DNA of 64,000 nt from Closterium sp. Naga37s-1 (Eukaryota > Streptophyta > Zygnematophyceae > Desmidiales > Closteriaceae). The first letter of the stretch is position 1, and the number at the start of each line of letters is the position of its first letter. The notes under the pieces are model-generated. The model was not told the DNA's origin, ran no database searches, and saw only the letters and a program-made list of their open reading frames with translations. The stretch spans positions 682,001 through 746,000 of the forward strand of contig CANJKZ010000929.1 of the NCBI GenBank assembly GCA_947471745.1, read 5' to 3'. Shown one piece after another: positions 1 through 13,202 of this stretch. The position numbers and the translations under genes were made by a program.

Positions 1-3000
1 CATGCTTCGAATGGAGGGCATGCTTCGAATGGAGGGCATGCTTCGAATGGAGGGCATGCTTCGAATGGAGGGCATGCTTCGAATGGAGGGCATGCTTCGA
101 ATGGAGGGCATGCTTCGAATGGAGGGCATGCTTCGAATGGAGGGCATGCTTCGAATGGAGGGCATGCTTCGAATGGAGGGCATGCTTCGAATGGAGGGCA
201 TGCTTCGAATGGAGGGCATGCTTCGAATGGAGGGCATGCTTCGAATGGAGGGCATGCTTCGAATGGAGGGCATGCTTCGAATGGAGGGCATGCTTCGAAT
301 GGAGGGCATGCTTCGAATGGAGGGCATGCTTCGAATGGAGGGCATGCTTCGAATGGAGGGCATGCTTCGAATGGAGGGCATGCTTCGAATGGAGGGCAAT
401 GCTTCGAATGGAGGGCATGCTTCGAATGGAGGGCATGCTTCGAATGGAGGGCATGCTTCGAATGGAGGGCATGCTTCGAATGGAGGGCCATTGCCTTCGA
501 ATGGAGGGCATGCTTCGAATGGAGGGCATGCTTCGAATGGAGGGCATGCTTCGAATGGAGGGCATGCTTCGAATGGAGGGCATGCTTCGAATGGAGGGCA
601 TGCTTCGAATGGAGGGCATGCTTCGAATGGAGGGCATGCTTCGAATGGAGGGCATGCTTCGAATGGAGGGCATGCTTCGAATGGAGGGCATGCTTCGAAT
701 GGAGGGCATGCTTCGAATGGAGGGCATGCTTCGAATGGAGGGCATGCTTCGAATGGAGGGCATGCTTCGAATGGAGGGCATGCTTCGAATGGAGGGCATG
801 CTTCGAATGGAGGGCATGCTTCGAATGGAGGGGCATGCTTCGAATGGAGGGCATGCTTCGAATGGAGGGCATGCTTCGAATGGAGGGCATGCTTCGAATG
901 GAGGGCATGCTTCGAATGGTAGGGCATGCTTCGAATGGAGGGCATGCTTCGAATGGAGGGCATGCTTCGAATGGAGGGCATGCTTCGAATGGAGGGCATG
1001 CTTCGAATGGAGGGCATGCTTCGAATGGAGGGCATGCTTCGAATGGAGGGCATGCTTCGAATGGAGGGCATGCTTCGAATGGAGGGCATGCTTCGAATGG
1101 AGGGCATGCTTCGAATGGAGGGCATGCTTCGAATGGAGGGCATGCTTCGAATGGAGGGCATGCTTCGAATGGAGGGCATGCTTCGAATGGAGGGCATGCT
1201 TCGAATGGAGGGCATGCTTCGAATGGAGGGCATGCTTCGAATGGAGGGCATGCTTCGAATGGAGGGCATGCTTCGAATGGAGGGCATGCTTCGAATGGAG
1301 GGCATGCTTCGAATGGAGGGCATGCTTCGAATGGAGGGCATGCTTCGAATGGAGGGCATGCTTCGAATGGAGGGCATGCTTCGAATGGAGGGCATGCTTC
1401 GAATGGAGGGCATGCTTCGAATGGAGGGCATGCTTCGAATGGAGGGCATGCTTCGAATGGAGGGCATGCTTCGAATGGAGGGCATGCTTCGAATGGAGGG
1501 CATGCTTCGAATGGAGGGCATGCTTCGAATGGAGGGCATGCTTCGAATGGAGGGCATGCTTCGAATGGAGGGCATGCTTCGAATGGAGGGCATGCTTCGA
1601 ATGGAGGGCATGCTTCGAATGGAGGGCATGCTTCGAATGGAGGGCATGCTTCGAATGGAGGGCATGCTTCGAATGGAGGGCATGCTTCGAATGGAGGGCA
1701 TGCTTCGAATGGAGGGCATGCTTCGAATGGAGGGCATGCTTCGAATGGAGGGCATGCTTCGAATGGAGGGCATGCTTCGAATGGAGGGCATGCTTCGAAT
1801 GGAGGGCATGCTTCGAATGGAGGGCATGCTTCGAATGGGGAGGGGCATGCTTCGAATGGAGGGCATGCTTCGAATGGAGGGCATGCTTCGAATGGAGGGC
1901 ATGCTTCGAATGGAGGGCATGCTTCGAATGGAGGGGCATGCTTCGAATGGGGGCATGCTTCGAATGGAGGGCATGCTTCGAATGGAGGGCATGCTTCGAA
2001 TGGAGGGCATGCTTCGAATGGAGGGCATGCTTCGAATGGAGGGCATGCTTCGAATGGAGGGCATGCTTCGAATGGAGGGCATGCTTCGAATGGAGGGCAT
2101 GCTTCGAATGGAGGGCATGCTTCGAATGGAGGGGCCATGCTTCGAATGGAGGGCATGCTTCGAATGGAGGGCATGCTTCGAATGGAGGGCATGCTTCGAA
2201 TGGAGGGCATGCCTTCGAATGGAGGGCATGCTTCGAATGGAGGGCATGCTTCGAATGGAGGGCATGCTTCGAATGGAGGGCATGCTTCGAATGGAGGGCA
2301 TGCTTCGAATGGAGGGCATGCTTCGAATGGAGGGCATGCTTCGAATGGAGGGCATGCTTCGAATGGAGGGCATGCTTCGAATGGAGGGCATGCTTCGAAT
2401 GGAGGGCATGCTTCGAATGGAGGGCATGCTTCGAATGGAGGGCATGCTTCGAATGGAGGGCATGCTTCGAATGGAGGGCATGCTTCGAATGGAGGGCATG
2501 CTTCGAATGGAGGGCATGCTTCGAATGGAGGGCATGCTTCGAATGGAGGGCATGCTTCGAATGGAGGGCATGCTTCGAATGGAGGGCATGCTTCGAATGG
2601 AGGGCATGCTTCGAATGGAGGGCATGCTTCGAATGGAGGGCATGCTTCGAATGGAGGGCATGCTTCGAATGGAGGGCATGCTTCGAATGGAGGGCATGCT
2701 TCGAATGGAGGGCATGCTTCGAATGGAGGGCATGCTTCGAATGGAGGGCATGCTTCGAATGGAGGGCATGCTTCGAATGGAGGGCATGCTTCGAATGGAG
2801 GGCATGCTTCGAATGGAGGGCATGCTTCGAATGGAGGGCATGCTTCGAATGGAGGGCATGCTTCGAATGGAGGGCATGCTTCGAATGGAGGGCATGCTTC
2901 GAATGGAGGGCATGCTTCGAATGGAGGGCATGCTTCGAATGGAGGGCATGCTTCGAATGGAGGGCATGCTTCGAATGGAGGGCATGCTTCGAATGGAGGG

Positions 3001-6000
3001 CATGCTTCGAATGGAGGGCATGCTTCGAATGGAGGGCATGCTTCGAATGGAGGGCATGCTTCGAATGGAGGGCATGCTTCGAATGGAGGGCATGCTTCGA
3101 ATGGAGGGCATGCTTCGAATGGAGGGCATGCTTCGAATGGAGGGCATGCTTCGAATGGAGGGCATGCTTCGAATGGAGGGCATGCTTCGAATGGAGGGCA
3201 TGCTTCGAATGGAGGGCATGCTTCGAATGGAGGGCATGCTTCGAATGGAGGGCATGCTTCGAATGGAGGGCATGCTTCGAATGGAGGGCATGCTTCGAAT
3301 GGAGGGCATGCTTCGAATGGAGGGCATGCTTCGAATGGAGGGCATGCTTCGAATGGAGGCATGCTCGAATGGAGGGCATGCTTCGAATGGAGGGCATGCT
3401 TCGAATGGAGGGCATGCTTCGAATGGAGGGCATGCTTCGAATGGAGGGCATGCTTCGAATGGAGGGCATGCTTCGAATGGAGGGCATGCTTCGAATGGAG
3501 GGCATGCTTCGAATGGAGGGCATGCTTCGAATGGGAGGGCATGCTTCGAATGGAGGGCATGCTTCGAATGGAGGGCATGCTTCGAATGGAGGGCATGCTT
3601 CGAATGGAGGGCATGCTTCGAATGGAGGGCATGCTTCGAATGGAGGGCATGCTTCGAATGGAGGGCATGCTTCGAATGGAGGGCATGCTTCGAATGGAGG
3701 GCATGCTTCGAATGGAGGGCATGCTTCGAATGGAGGGCATGCTTCGAATGGAGGGCATGCTTCGAATGGAGGGCATGCTTCGAATGGAGGGCATGCTTCG
3801 AATGGAGGGCATGCTTCGAATGGAGGGCATGCTTCGAATGGAGGGCATGCTTCGAATGGAGGGCATGCTTCGAATGGAGGGCATGCTTCGAATGGAGGGC
3901 ATGCTTCGAATGGAGGGCATGCTTCGAATGGAGGGCATGCTTCGAATGGAGGGCATGCTTCGAATGGAGGGCATGCTTCGAATGGAGGGCATGCTTCGAA
4001 TGGAGGGGCATGCTTCGAATGGAGGGCATGCTTCGAATGGAGGGCATGCTTCGAATGGAGGGCATGCTTCGAATGGAGGGCATGCTTCGAATGGAGGGCA
4101 TGCTTCGAATGGAGGGCATGCTTCGAATGGAGGGCATGCTTCGAATGGAGGGCATGCTTCGAATGGAGGGCATGCTTCGAATGGAGGGCATGCTTCGAAT
4201 GGAGGGCATGCTTCGAATGGAGGGCATGCTTCGAATGGAGGGCATGCTTCGAATGGAGGGCATGCTTCGAATGGAGGGCATGCTTCGAATGGAGGGCATG
4301 CTTCGAATGGAGGGCATGCTTCGAATGGAGGGCATGCTTCGAATGGAGGGCATGCTTCGAATGGAGGGCATGCTTCGAATGGAGGGCATGCTTCGAATGG
4401 AGGGCATGCTTCGAATGGAGGGCATGCTTCGAATGGAGGGCATGCTTCGAATGGAGGGCATGCTTCGAATGGAGGGCATGCTTCGAATGGAGGGCATGCT
4501 TCGAATGGAGGGCATGCTTCGAATGGAGGGCATGCTTCGAATGGAGGGCATGCTTCGAATGGAGGGCATGCTTCGAATGGAGGGCATGCTTCGAATGGAG
4601 GGCATGCTATGGGCTTCGAATGGAGGGCATGCTTCGAATGGAGGGCATGCTTCGAATGGAGGGCATGCTTCGAATGGAGGGCATGCTTCGAATGGAGGGC
4701 ATGCTTCGAATGGAGGGCATGCTTCGAATGGAGGGCATGCTTCGAATGGAGGGCATGCTTCGAATGGAGGGCATGCTTCGAATGGAGGGCATGCTTCGAA
4801 TGGAGGGCATGCTTCGAATGGAGGGCATGCTTCGAATGGAGGGCATGCTTCGAATGGAGGGCATGCTTCGAATGGAGGGCATGCTTCGAATGGAGGGCAT
4901 GCTTCGAATGGAGGGCATGCTTCGAATGGAGGGCATGCTTCGAATGGAGGGCATGCTTCGAATGGAGGGCATGCTTCGAATGGAGGGGCATGCTTCGAAT
5001 GGAGGGCATGCTTCGAATGGAGGGCATGCTTCGAATGGAGGGCATGCTTCGAATGGAGGGCATGCTTCGAATGGAGGGCATGCTTCGAATGGAGGGCATG
5101 CTTCGAATGGAGGGCATGCTTCGAATGGAGGGCATGCTTCGAATGGAGGGCATGCTTCGAATGGAGGGCATGCTTCGAATGGAGGGCATGCTTCGAATGG
5201 AGGGCATGCTTCGAATGGAGGGCATGCTTCGAATGGAGGGCATGCTTCGAATGGAGGGCATGCTTCGAATGGAGGGCATGCTTCGAATGGAGGGCATGCT
5301 TCGAATGGAGGGCATGCTTCGAATGGAGGGCATGCTTCGAATGGAGGGCATGCTTCGAATGGAGGGCATGCTTCGAATGGAGGGCATGCTTCGAATGGAG
5401 GGCATGCTTCGAATGGAGGGCATGCTTCGAATGGAGGGCATGCTTTCGAATGGAGGGCATGCTTCGAATGGAGGGCATGCTTCGAATGGAGGGCATGCTT
5501 CGAATGGAGGGCATGCTTCGAATGGAGGGCATGCTTCGAATGGAGGGCATGCTTCGAATGGAGGGCATGCTTCGAATGGAGGGCATGCTTCGAATGGAGG
5601 GCATGCTTCGAATGGAGGGCATGCTTCGAATGGAGGGCATGCTTCGAATGGAGGGCATGCTTCGAATGGAGGGCATGCTTCGAATGGAGGGCATGCTTCG
5701 AATGGGAGGCAGCTTTCGAATGGAGGGCATGCTTCGAATGGAGGGCATGCTTCGAATGGAGGGCATGCTTCGAATGGAGGGCATGCTTCGAATGGAGGGC
5801 ATGCTTCGAATGGAGGGCATGCTTCGAATGGAGGGCATGCTTCGAAATGGAGGGCATGCTTTCGAATGGAGGGCATGCTTCGAATGGAGGGCATGCTTCG
5901 AAATGGAGGGCATGCTTCGAATGGAGGGCATGCTTCGAATGGAGGGCATGCTTCGAATGGAGGGCATGCTTCGAATGGAGGGCATGCTTCGAATGGAGGG

Positions 6001-9000
6001 CATGCTTCGAATGGAGGGCATGCTTCGAATGGAGGGCATGCTTCGAATGGAGGGCATGCTTCGAATGGAGGCATGCTTCGAATGGAGGGCCATGCTTCGA
6101 ATGGAGGGCATGCTTCGAATGGAGGGCATGCTTCGAATGGAGGGCATGCTTCGAATGGAGGGCATGCTTCGAATGGAGGGCATGCTTCGAATGAGGGCAT
6201 GCTTCGAATGGAGGGCATGCTTCGAATGGAGGGCATGCTTCGAATGGAGGGCATGCTTCGAATGGAGGGCATGCTTCGAATGGAGGGCATGCTTCGAATG
6301 GAGGGCATGCTTCGAATGGAGGGCATGCTTCGAATGGAGGGCATGCTTCGAATGGAGGGCATGCTTCGAATGGAGGGCATGCTTCGAATGGAGGGCATGC
6401 TTCGAATGGAGGGCATGCTTCGAATGGAGGGCATGCTTCGAATGGAGGGCATGCTTCGAATGGAGGGCATGCTTCGAATGGAGGGCATGCTTCGAATGGA
6501 GGGCATGCTTCGAATGAGGGCATGCTTCGAATGGAGGGCATGCTTCGAATGGAGGGCATGCTTCGAATGGAGGGCATGCTTCGAATGGAGGGCATGCTTC
6601 GAATGGAGGGCATGCTTCGAATGGAGGGCATGCTTCGAATGGAGGGCATGCTTCGAATGGAGGGCATGCTTCGAATGGAGGGCATGCTTCGAATGGAGGG
6701 CATGCTTCGAATGGAGGGCATGCTTCGAATGGAGGGCATGCTTCGAATGGAGGGCATGCTTCGAATGGAGGGCATGCTTCGAATGGAGGGCATGCTTCGA
6801 ATGGAGGGCATGCTTCGAATGGAGGGCATGCTTCGAATGGAGGGCATGCTTCGAATGGAGGGCATGCTTCGAATGGAGGGCATGCTTCGAATGGAGGGCA
6901 TGCTTCGAATGGAGGGCATGCTTCGAATGGAGGGCATGCTTCGAATGGAGGGCATGCTTCGAATGGAGGGCATGCTTCGAATGGAGGGCATGCTTCGAAT
7001 GGAGGGCATGCTTCGAATGGAGGGCATGCTTCGAATGGAGGGCATGCTTCGAATGGAGGGCATGCTTCGAATGGAGGGCATGCTTCGAATGGAGGGCATG
7101 CTTCGAATGGAGGGCATGCTTCGAATGGAGGGCATGCTTCGAATGGAGGGCATGCTTCGAATGGAGGGCATGCTTCGAATGGAGGGCATGCTTCGAATGG
7201 AGGGCATGCTTCGAATGGAGGGCATGCTTCGAATGGAGGGCATGCTTCGAATGGAGGGCATGCTTCGAATGGAGGGCATGCTTCGAATGGAGGGCATGCT
7301 TCGAATGGAGGGCATGCTTCGAATGGAGGGCATGCTTCGAATGGAGGGCATGCTTCGAATGGAGGGCATGCTTCGAATGGAGGGCATGCTTCGAATGGAG
7401 GGCATGCTTCGAATGGAGGGCATGCTTCGAATGGAGGGCATGCTTCGAATGGAGGGCATGCTTCGAATGGAGGGCATGCTTCGAATGGAGGGCATGCTTC
7501 GAATGGAGGGCATGCTTCGAATGGAGGGCATGCTTCGAATGGAGGGCATGCTTCGAATGGAGGGCATGCTTCGAATGGAGGGCATGCTTCGAATGGAGGG
7601 CATGCTTCGAATGGAGGGCATGCTTCGAATGGAGGGCATGCTTCGAATGGAGGGCATGCTTCGAATGGAGGGCATGCTTCGAATGGAGGGCATGCTTCGA
7701 ATGGAGGGCATGCTTCGAATGGAGGGCATGCTTCGAATGGAGGGCATGCTTCGAATGGAGGGCATGCTTCGAATGGAGGGCATGCTTCGAATGGAGGGCA
7801 TGCTTCGAATGGAGGGCATGCTTCGAATGGAGGGCATGCTTCGAATGGAGGGCATGCTTCGAATGGAGGGCATGCTTCGAATGGAGGGCATGCTTCGAAT
7901 GGAGGGCATGCTTCGATGGAGGGCAGCTTTCGAATGGAGGGCATGCTTCGAATGGAGGGCATGCTTCGAATGGAGGGCATGCTTCGAATGGAGGGCATGC
8001 TTCGAATGGAGGGCATGCTTCGAATGGAGGGCATGCTTCGAATGGAGGGCATGCTTCGAATGGAGGGCATGCTTCGAATGGAGGCATGCTTCGAATGGAG
8101 GGCATGCTTCGAATGGAGGGCATGCTTCGAATGGAGGGCATGCTTCGAATGGAGGGCATGCTTCGAATGGAGGGCATGCTTCGAATGGAGGGCATGCTTC
8201 GAATGGAGGGCATGCTTCGAATGGAGGGCATGCTTCGAATGGAGGGCATGCTTCGAATGGAGGGCATGCTTCGAATGGAGGGCATGCTTCGAATGGAGGG
8301 CATGCTTCGAATGGAGGGCATGCTTCGAATGGAGGGCATGCTTCGAATGGAGGGCATGCTTCGAATGGAGGGCATGCTTCGAATGGAGGGCATGCTTCGA
8401 ATGGAGGGCATGCTTCGAATGGAGGGCATGCTTCGAATGGAGGGCATGCTTCGAATGGAGGGCATGCTTCGAATGGAGGGCATGCTTCGAATGGAGGGCA
8501 ATGCTTCGAATGGAGGGCATGCTTCGAATGGAGGGCATGCTTCGAATGGAGGGCATGCTTCGAATGGAGGGCATGCTTCGAATGGAGGGCATGCTTCGAA
8601 TGGAGGGCATGCTTCGAATGGAGGGCATGCTTCGAATGGAGGGCATGCTTCGAATGGAGGGCATGCTTCGAATGGAGGGCATGCTTCGAATGGAGGGCAT
8701 GCTTCGAATGGAGGGCATGCTTCGAATGGAGGGCATGCTTCGAATGGAGGGCATGCTTCGAATGGAGGGCATGCTTCGAATGGAGGGCATGCTTCGAATG
8801 GAGGGCATGCTTCGAATGGAGGGCATGCTTCGAATGGAGGGCATGCTTCGAATGGAGGGCATGCTTCGAATGGAGGGCATGCTTCGAATGGAGGGCATGC
8901 TTCGAATGGAGGGCATGCTTCGAATGGAGGGCATGCTTCGAATGGGAGGGCATGCTTCGAATGGAGGGCATGCTTCGAATGGAGGGCATGCTTCGAATGG

Positions 9001-11907
9001 AGGGCATGCTTCGAATGGAGGGCATGCTTCGAATGGAGGGCATGCTTCGAATGGAGGGCATGCTTCGAATGGAGGGCATGCTTCGAATGGAGGGCATGCT
9101 TCGAATGGAGGGCATGCTTCGAATGGAGGGCATGCTTCGAATGGAGGGCATGCTTCGAATGGAGGGCATGCTTCGAATGGAGGGCATGCTTCGAATGGAG
9201 GGCATGCTTCGAATGGAGGGCATGCTTCGAATGGAGGGCATGCTTCGAATGGAGGGCATGCTTCGAATGGAGGGCATGCTTCGAATGGAGGGCATGCTTC
9301 GAATGGAGGGCATGCTTCGAATGGGAGGGCATGCTTCGAATGGAGGGCATGCTTCGAATGGAGGGCATGCTTCGAATGAGGGCATGCTTCGAATGGAGGG
9401 CATGCTTCGAATGGAGGGCATGCTTCGAATGGAGGGCATGCTTCGAATGGAGGGCATGCTTCGAATGGAGGGCATGCTTCGAATGGAGGGCATGCTTCGA
9501 ATGGAGGGCATGCTTCGAATGGAGGGCATGCTTCGAATGGAGGGCATGCTTCGAATGGAGGGCATGCTTCGAATGGAGGGCATGCTTCGAATGGAGGGCA
9601 TGCTTCGAATGGAGGGCATGCTTCGAATGGAGGGCATGCTTCGAATGGAGGGCATGCTTCGAATGGAGGGCATGCTTCGAATGGAGGGCATGCTTCGAAT
9701 GGAGGGCATGCTTCGAATGGAGGGCATGCTTCGAATGGAGGGGCATGCTTCGAATGGAGGGCATGCTTCGAATGGAGGGCATGCTTCGAATGGAGGGCAT
9801 GCTTCGAATGGAGGGCATGCTTCGAATGGAGGGCATGCTTCGAATGGAGGGCATGCTTCGAATGGAGGGCATGCTTCGAATGGAGGGCATGCTTCGAATG
9901 GAGGGCATGCTTCGAATGGAGGGCATGCTTCGAATGGAGGCATGCTTCGAATGGAGGGCATGCTTCGAATGGAGGGCATGCTTCGAATGGAGGGCATGCT
10001 TCGAATGGAGGGCATGCTTCGAATGGAGGGCATGCTTCGAATGGAGGGCATGCTTCGAATGGAGGGGCATGCTTCGAATGGAGGGCATGCTTCGAATGGA
10101 GGGCATGCTTCGAATGGAGGGCATGCTTCGAATGGAGGGCATGCTTCGAATGGAGGGCATGCTTCGAATGGAGGGCATGCTTCGAATGGAGGGCATGCTT
10201 CGATGGAGGGCATGCTTCGAATGGAGGGCATGCTTCGAATGGAGGGCATGCTTCGAATGGAGGGCATGCTTCGAATGGAGGGCATGCTTCGAATGGAGGG
10301 CATGCTTCGAATGGAGGGCATGCTTCGAATGGAGGGCATGCTTCGAATGGAGGGCATGCTTCGAATGGAGGGCATGCTTCGAATGGAGGGCATGCTTCGA
10401 ATGGAGGGCATGCTTCGAATGGAGGGCATGCTTCGAATGGAGGGCATGCTTCGAATGGAGGGCATGCTTCGAATGGAGGGCATGCTTCGAATGGAGGGCA
10501 TGCTTCGAATGGAGGGCATGCTTCGAATGGAGGGCATGCTTCGAATGGAGGGCATGCTTCGAATGGAGGGCATGCTTCGAATGGAGGGCATGCTTCGAAT
10601 GGAGGGCATGCTTCGAATGGAGGGCATGCTTCGAATGGAGGGCATGCTTCGAATGGAGGGCATTGCTTCGAATGGAGGGCATGCTTCGAATGGAGGGCAT
10701 GCTTCGAATGGAGGGCATGCTTCGAATGGAGGGCATGCTTCGAATGGAGGGCATGCTTCGAATGGAGGGCATGCTTCGAATGGAGGGCATGCTTCGAATG
10801 GAGGGCATGCCTTCGAATGGAGGGCATGCTTCGAATGGAGGGCATGCTTCGAATGGAGGGCATGCTTCGAATGGAGGGCATGCTTCGAATGGAGGGCATG
10901 CTTCGAATGGAGGGCATGCTTCGAATGGAGGGCATGCTTCGAATGGAGGGCATGCTTCGAATGGAGGGCATGCTTCGAATGGAGGGCATGCTTCGAATGG
11001 AGGGCATGCTTCGAATGGAGGGCATGCTTCGAATGGAGGGCATGCTTCGAATGGAGGGCATGCTTCGAATGGAGGGCATGCTTCGAATGGAGGGCATGCT
11101 TCGAATGGAGGGCATGCTTCGAATGGAGGGCATGCTTCGAATGGAGGGCATGCTTCGAATGGAGGGCATGCTTCGAATGGAGGGCATGCTTCGAATGGAG
11201 GGCATGCTTCGAATGGAGGGGCATGCTTCGAATGGAGGGCATGCTTCGAATGGAGGGCATGCTTCGAATGGAGGGCATGCTTCGAATGGAGGGCATGCTT
11301 CGAATGGAGGGCATGCTTCGAATGGAGGGCATGCTTCGAATGGAGGGCATGCTTCGAATGGAGGGCATGCTTCGAATGGAGGGCATGCTTCGAATGGAGG
11401 GCATGCTTCGAATGGAGGGCATGCTTCGAATGGAGGGCATGCTTCGAATGGAGGGCATGCTTCGAATGGAGGGCATGCTTCGAATGGAGGGCATGCTTCG
11501 AATGGAGGGCATGCTTCGAATGGAGGGCATGCTTCGAATGGAGGGCATGCTTCGAATGGAGGGCATGCTTCGAATGGAGGGCATGCTTCGAATGGAGGGC
11601 ATGCTTCGAATGGAGGGCATGCTTCGAATGGAGGGCATGCTTCGAATGGAGGGCATGCTTCGAATGGAGGGCATGCTTCGAATGGAGGGCATGCTTCGAA
11701 TGGAGGGCATGCTTCGAATGGAGGGCATGCTTCGAATGGAGGGCATGCTTCGAATGGAGGGCATGCTTCGAATGGAGGGCATGCTTCGAATGGAGGGCAT
11801 GCTTCGAATGGAGGGCATGCTTCGAATGGAGGGCATGCTTCGAATGGAGGGCATGCTTCGAATGGAGGGCATGCTTCGAATGGAGGGCATGCTTCGAATG
11901 GAGGGCA
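1..11907. repeat. 18-bp satellite array, about 660 units
   Basis: This is an uninterrupted tandem array of the unit CATGCTTCGAATGGAGGG and it continues past the left edge of the window. Most units are identical. Scattered single-base indels give 17- and 19-bp variants, for example near 393, 487, 831, 1843, 3358, 4609, 5704, 7915, 10662 and 11220. Each unit holds two 6-bp palindromes, GCATGC across the unit boundary and TTCGAA. Because 18 is divisible by 3 and the unit has no stop in any frame, all six frames stay open for kilobases (hexapeptides MLRMEG, HASNGG, CFEWRA on plus; PSIRSM, PPFEAC, LHSKHA on minus). These reading frames are a by-product of the unit, not evidence of a gene. The homogeneity suggests recent amplification or strong homogenisation. 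Confidence 0.98.
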
Positions 11908-11980
11908 TGCATGGACTCGGATAGTGTAGTGCAGAGCAGATGCCATGGGAGGTGTGAGTGGGACATGCCTGTGGTGGTGA

Positions 11981-12069
11981 CATGCCTTGCATTGCACGAT
12001 CTTAGGCCATGCATGCGTTGCATTGCACGATCTTAGGCCATGCATGCGTTGCATTGCACGATCTTAGGC
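11981..12069. repeat. 31-bp tandem repeat, three copies
   Basis: Three consecutive copies of a unit containing GCATTGCACGATCTTAGGC lie just beyond the satellite, at 11981-12007 (27 bp, lacking 4 bp), 12008-12038 and 12039-12069 (31 bp each). The unit begins with CATGC, as the 18-bp satellite does, but is otherwise unrelated. It sits in what would be the intron upstream of the nucleotidase exon at 12215. Confidence 0.9.
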
Positions 12070-12214
12070 CATGCTTGCTATATTCCAAGTCTGGGCGAGC
12101 ACCTTCTGTATGATGTGTATGGCTGTGTGTGCAATGAAGAATGCAGCTTATTGTAACTCCCCCTCTGCCCCTCTCACCTGCTCTCATTAACCACACTCTG
12201 ACGCCCATCCGCAG

Positions 12215-13202
12215 CTGCTCCATCAGCAGCTTCCTCGCTCCTTCTCCAACGTGCGGGTCGTGTCAAACCGAATGCAGTTCGATGAATCTGGACGGCTCAT
12301 CGCCTTCCCAGGTGAGTTGCCTCTGGAAAGAGGCAAGTGGTCATTCTTCTGTGCATGGCAGGGGCACCCTGTTTGTCCGAGTGTGTGTGTGTGTTGATAC
12401 AAAACCGCCTAAGATCTTTGCTGTTGAATTTTCCTTCATCCGGAGCGCTTCAGCAATGAGCTCTCTTTGGATCCAGCTACTCAAACCACTCCTCTGCACC
12501 TTTCCACCGGTTCAACCCATGCCATGTGCGACATGCCAATCCCTCTCACTCTGTGTTGGTTGCACGCCCCGTCAGCCCTGCGCTTGAGACCAGCGCCCGT
12601 CTTTTGAGGCGCCTCAAAAGATGTGCACTTGAGACCAGCGCTCATCAGAGCTGCGTTATGAAACCTTCCCTTCCTCCTCCCCCTCTACCACCTTCACATG
12701 TGCCTTGCCTTGCCATGCCATGCCATGTGTTGCCTTGCGCTGTGCAGGACGCATCATCCATGTGTTGAACAAGAATGAGCACGCCTTGGAGCTCGCTGCC
12801 TTGGAGGAGGGCACTGCAGCTGCTGATTCCCACTCTCACGGCAATGGCTCCACTACAGCTGTACACACAGACCCAGCTTCCCACACCCAGGTGCTGACTA
12901 TGGCTCCGCAAGGTGTTGATAGGGAGGCTGGTGCTGATACTGTCACACCCGGTACAATCACAGCTGCAGAGGAGGTGGCGGAGGTGCGGAGCAGGACGAA
13001 TGCGATTCTGCTGGGAGACCATCTGGGGGACCTGGGGATGTCGGAGGGTGTAAGCATCAGCAATCAGATCTCGGTGGGGTTCTTGAACCACGATGTGGAG
13101 AGGCAGCTGGAGCTATATAAGAGGTCATTTGATATTGTGGTGCTGGATGATGGACCTATGGATGTGGTGATCGCACAACTTAACGATGTTTTGTCGTTCT
13201 AA
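12215..13202 (+). CDS. Pyrimidine 5'-nucleotidase (UMPH-1/cN-III, HAD family), last two exons
   Basis: Two exons join in phase: 12215-12311 (acceptor CGCAG, donor GTGAG, phase 1) and 12748-13202 (acceptor TGCAG, stop TAA at 13200-13202). The first encodes FSNVRVVSNRMQFDESGRL, the second starts GRIIHVLNKNEHALELAAL, and the end reads LLGDHLGDLGMSEG then VGFLNHDVERQLELYKRSF. These match the C-terminal half of the cytosolic pyrimidine 5'-nucleotidase family, which dephosphorylates UMP and CMP. GDHLGD is the HAD metal-binding motif. An insert of about 50 residues rich in T, H and A separates the LNKNE block from the LLGD block. The N-terminal exons with the nucleophile aspartate are not seen. They must lie left of the window, across the satellite, or be lost. 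Confidence 0.82.

Noticed and set aside
1..11907. CRISPR array
   Set aside because: Units are contiguous without spacers, and the surrounding genes are eukaryotic.
2..12036. Giant open frames (up to 3733 codons plus, 2461 minus) across the satellite
   Set aside because: They exist only because the 18-bp unit has no stop in any frame. They start at arbitrary units, overlap in all frames and code for hexapeptide repeats without a domain.
12645..13091. Minus-strand frame over the nucleotidase exon
   Set aside because: It is the antisense shadow of a conserved coding exon.
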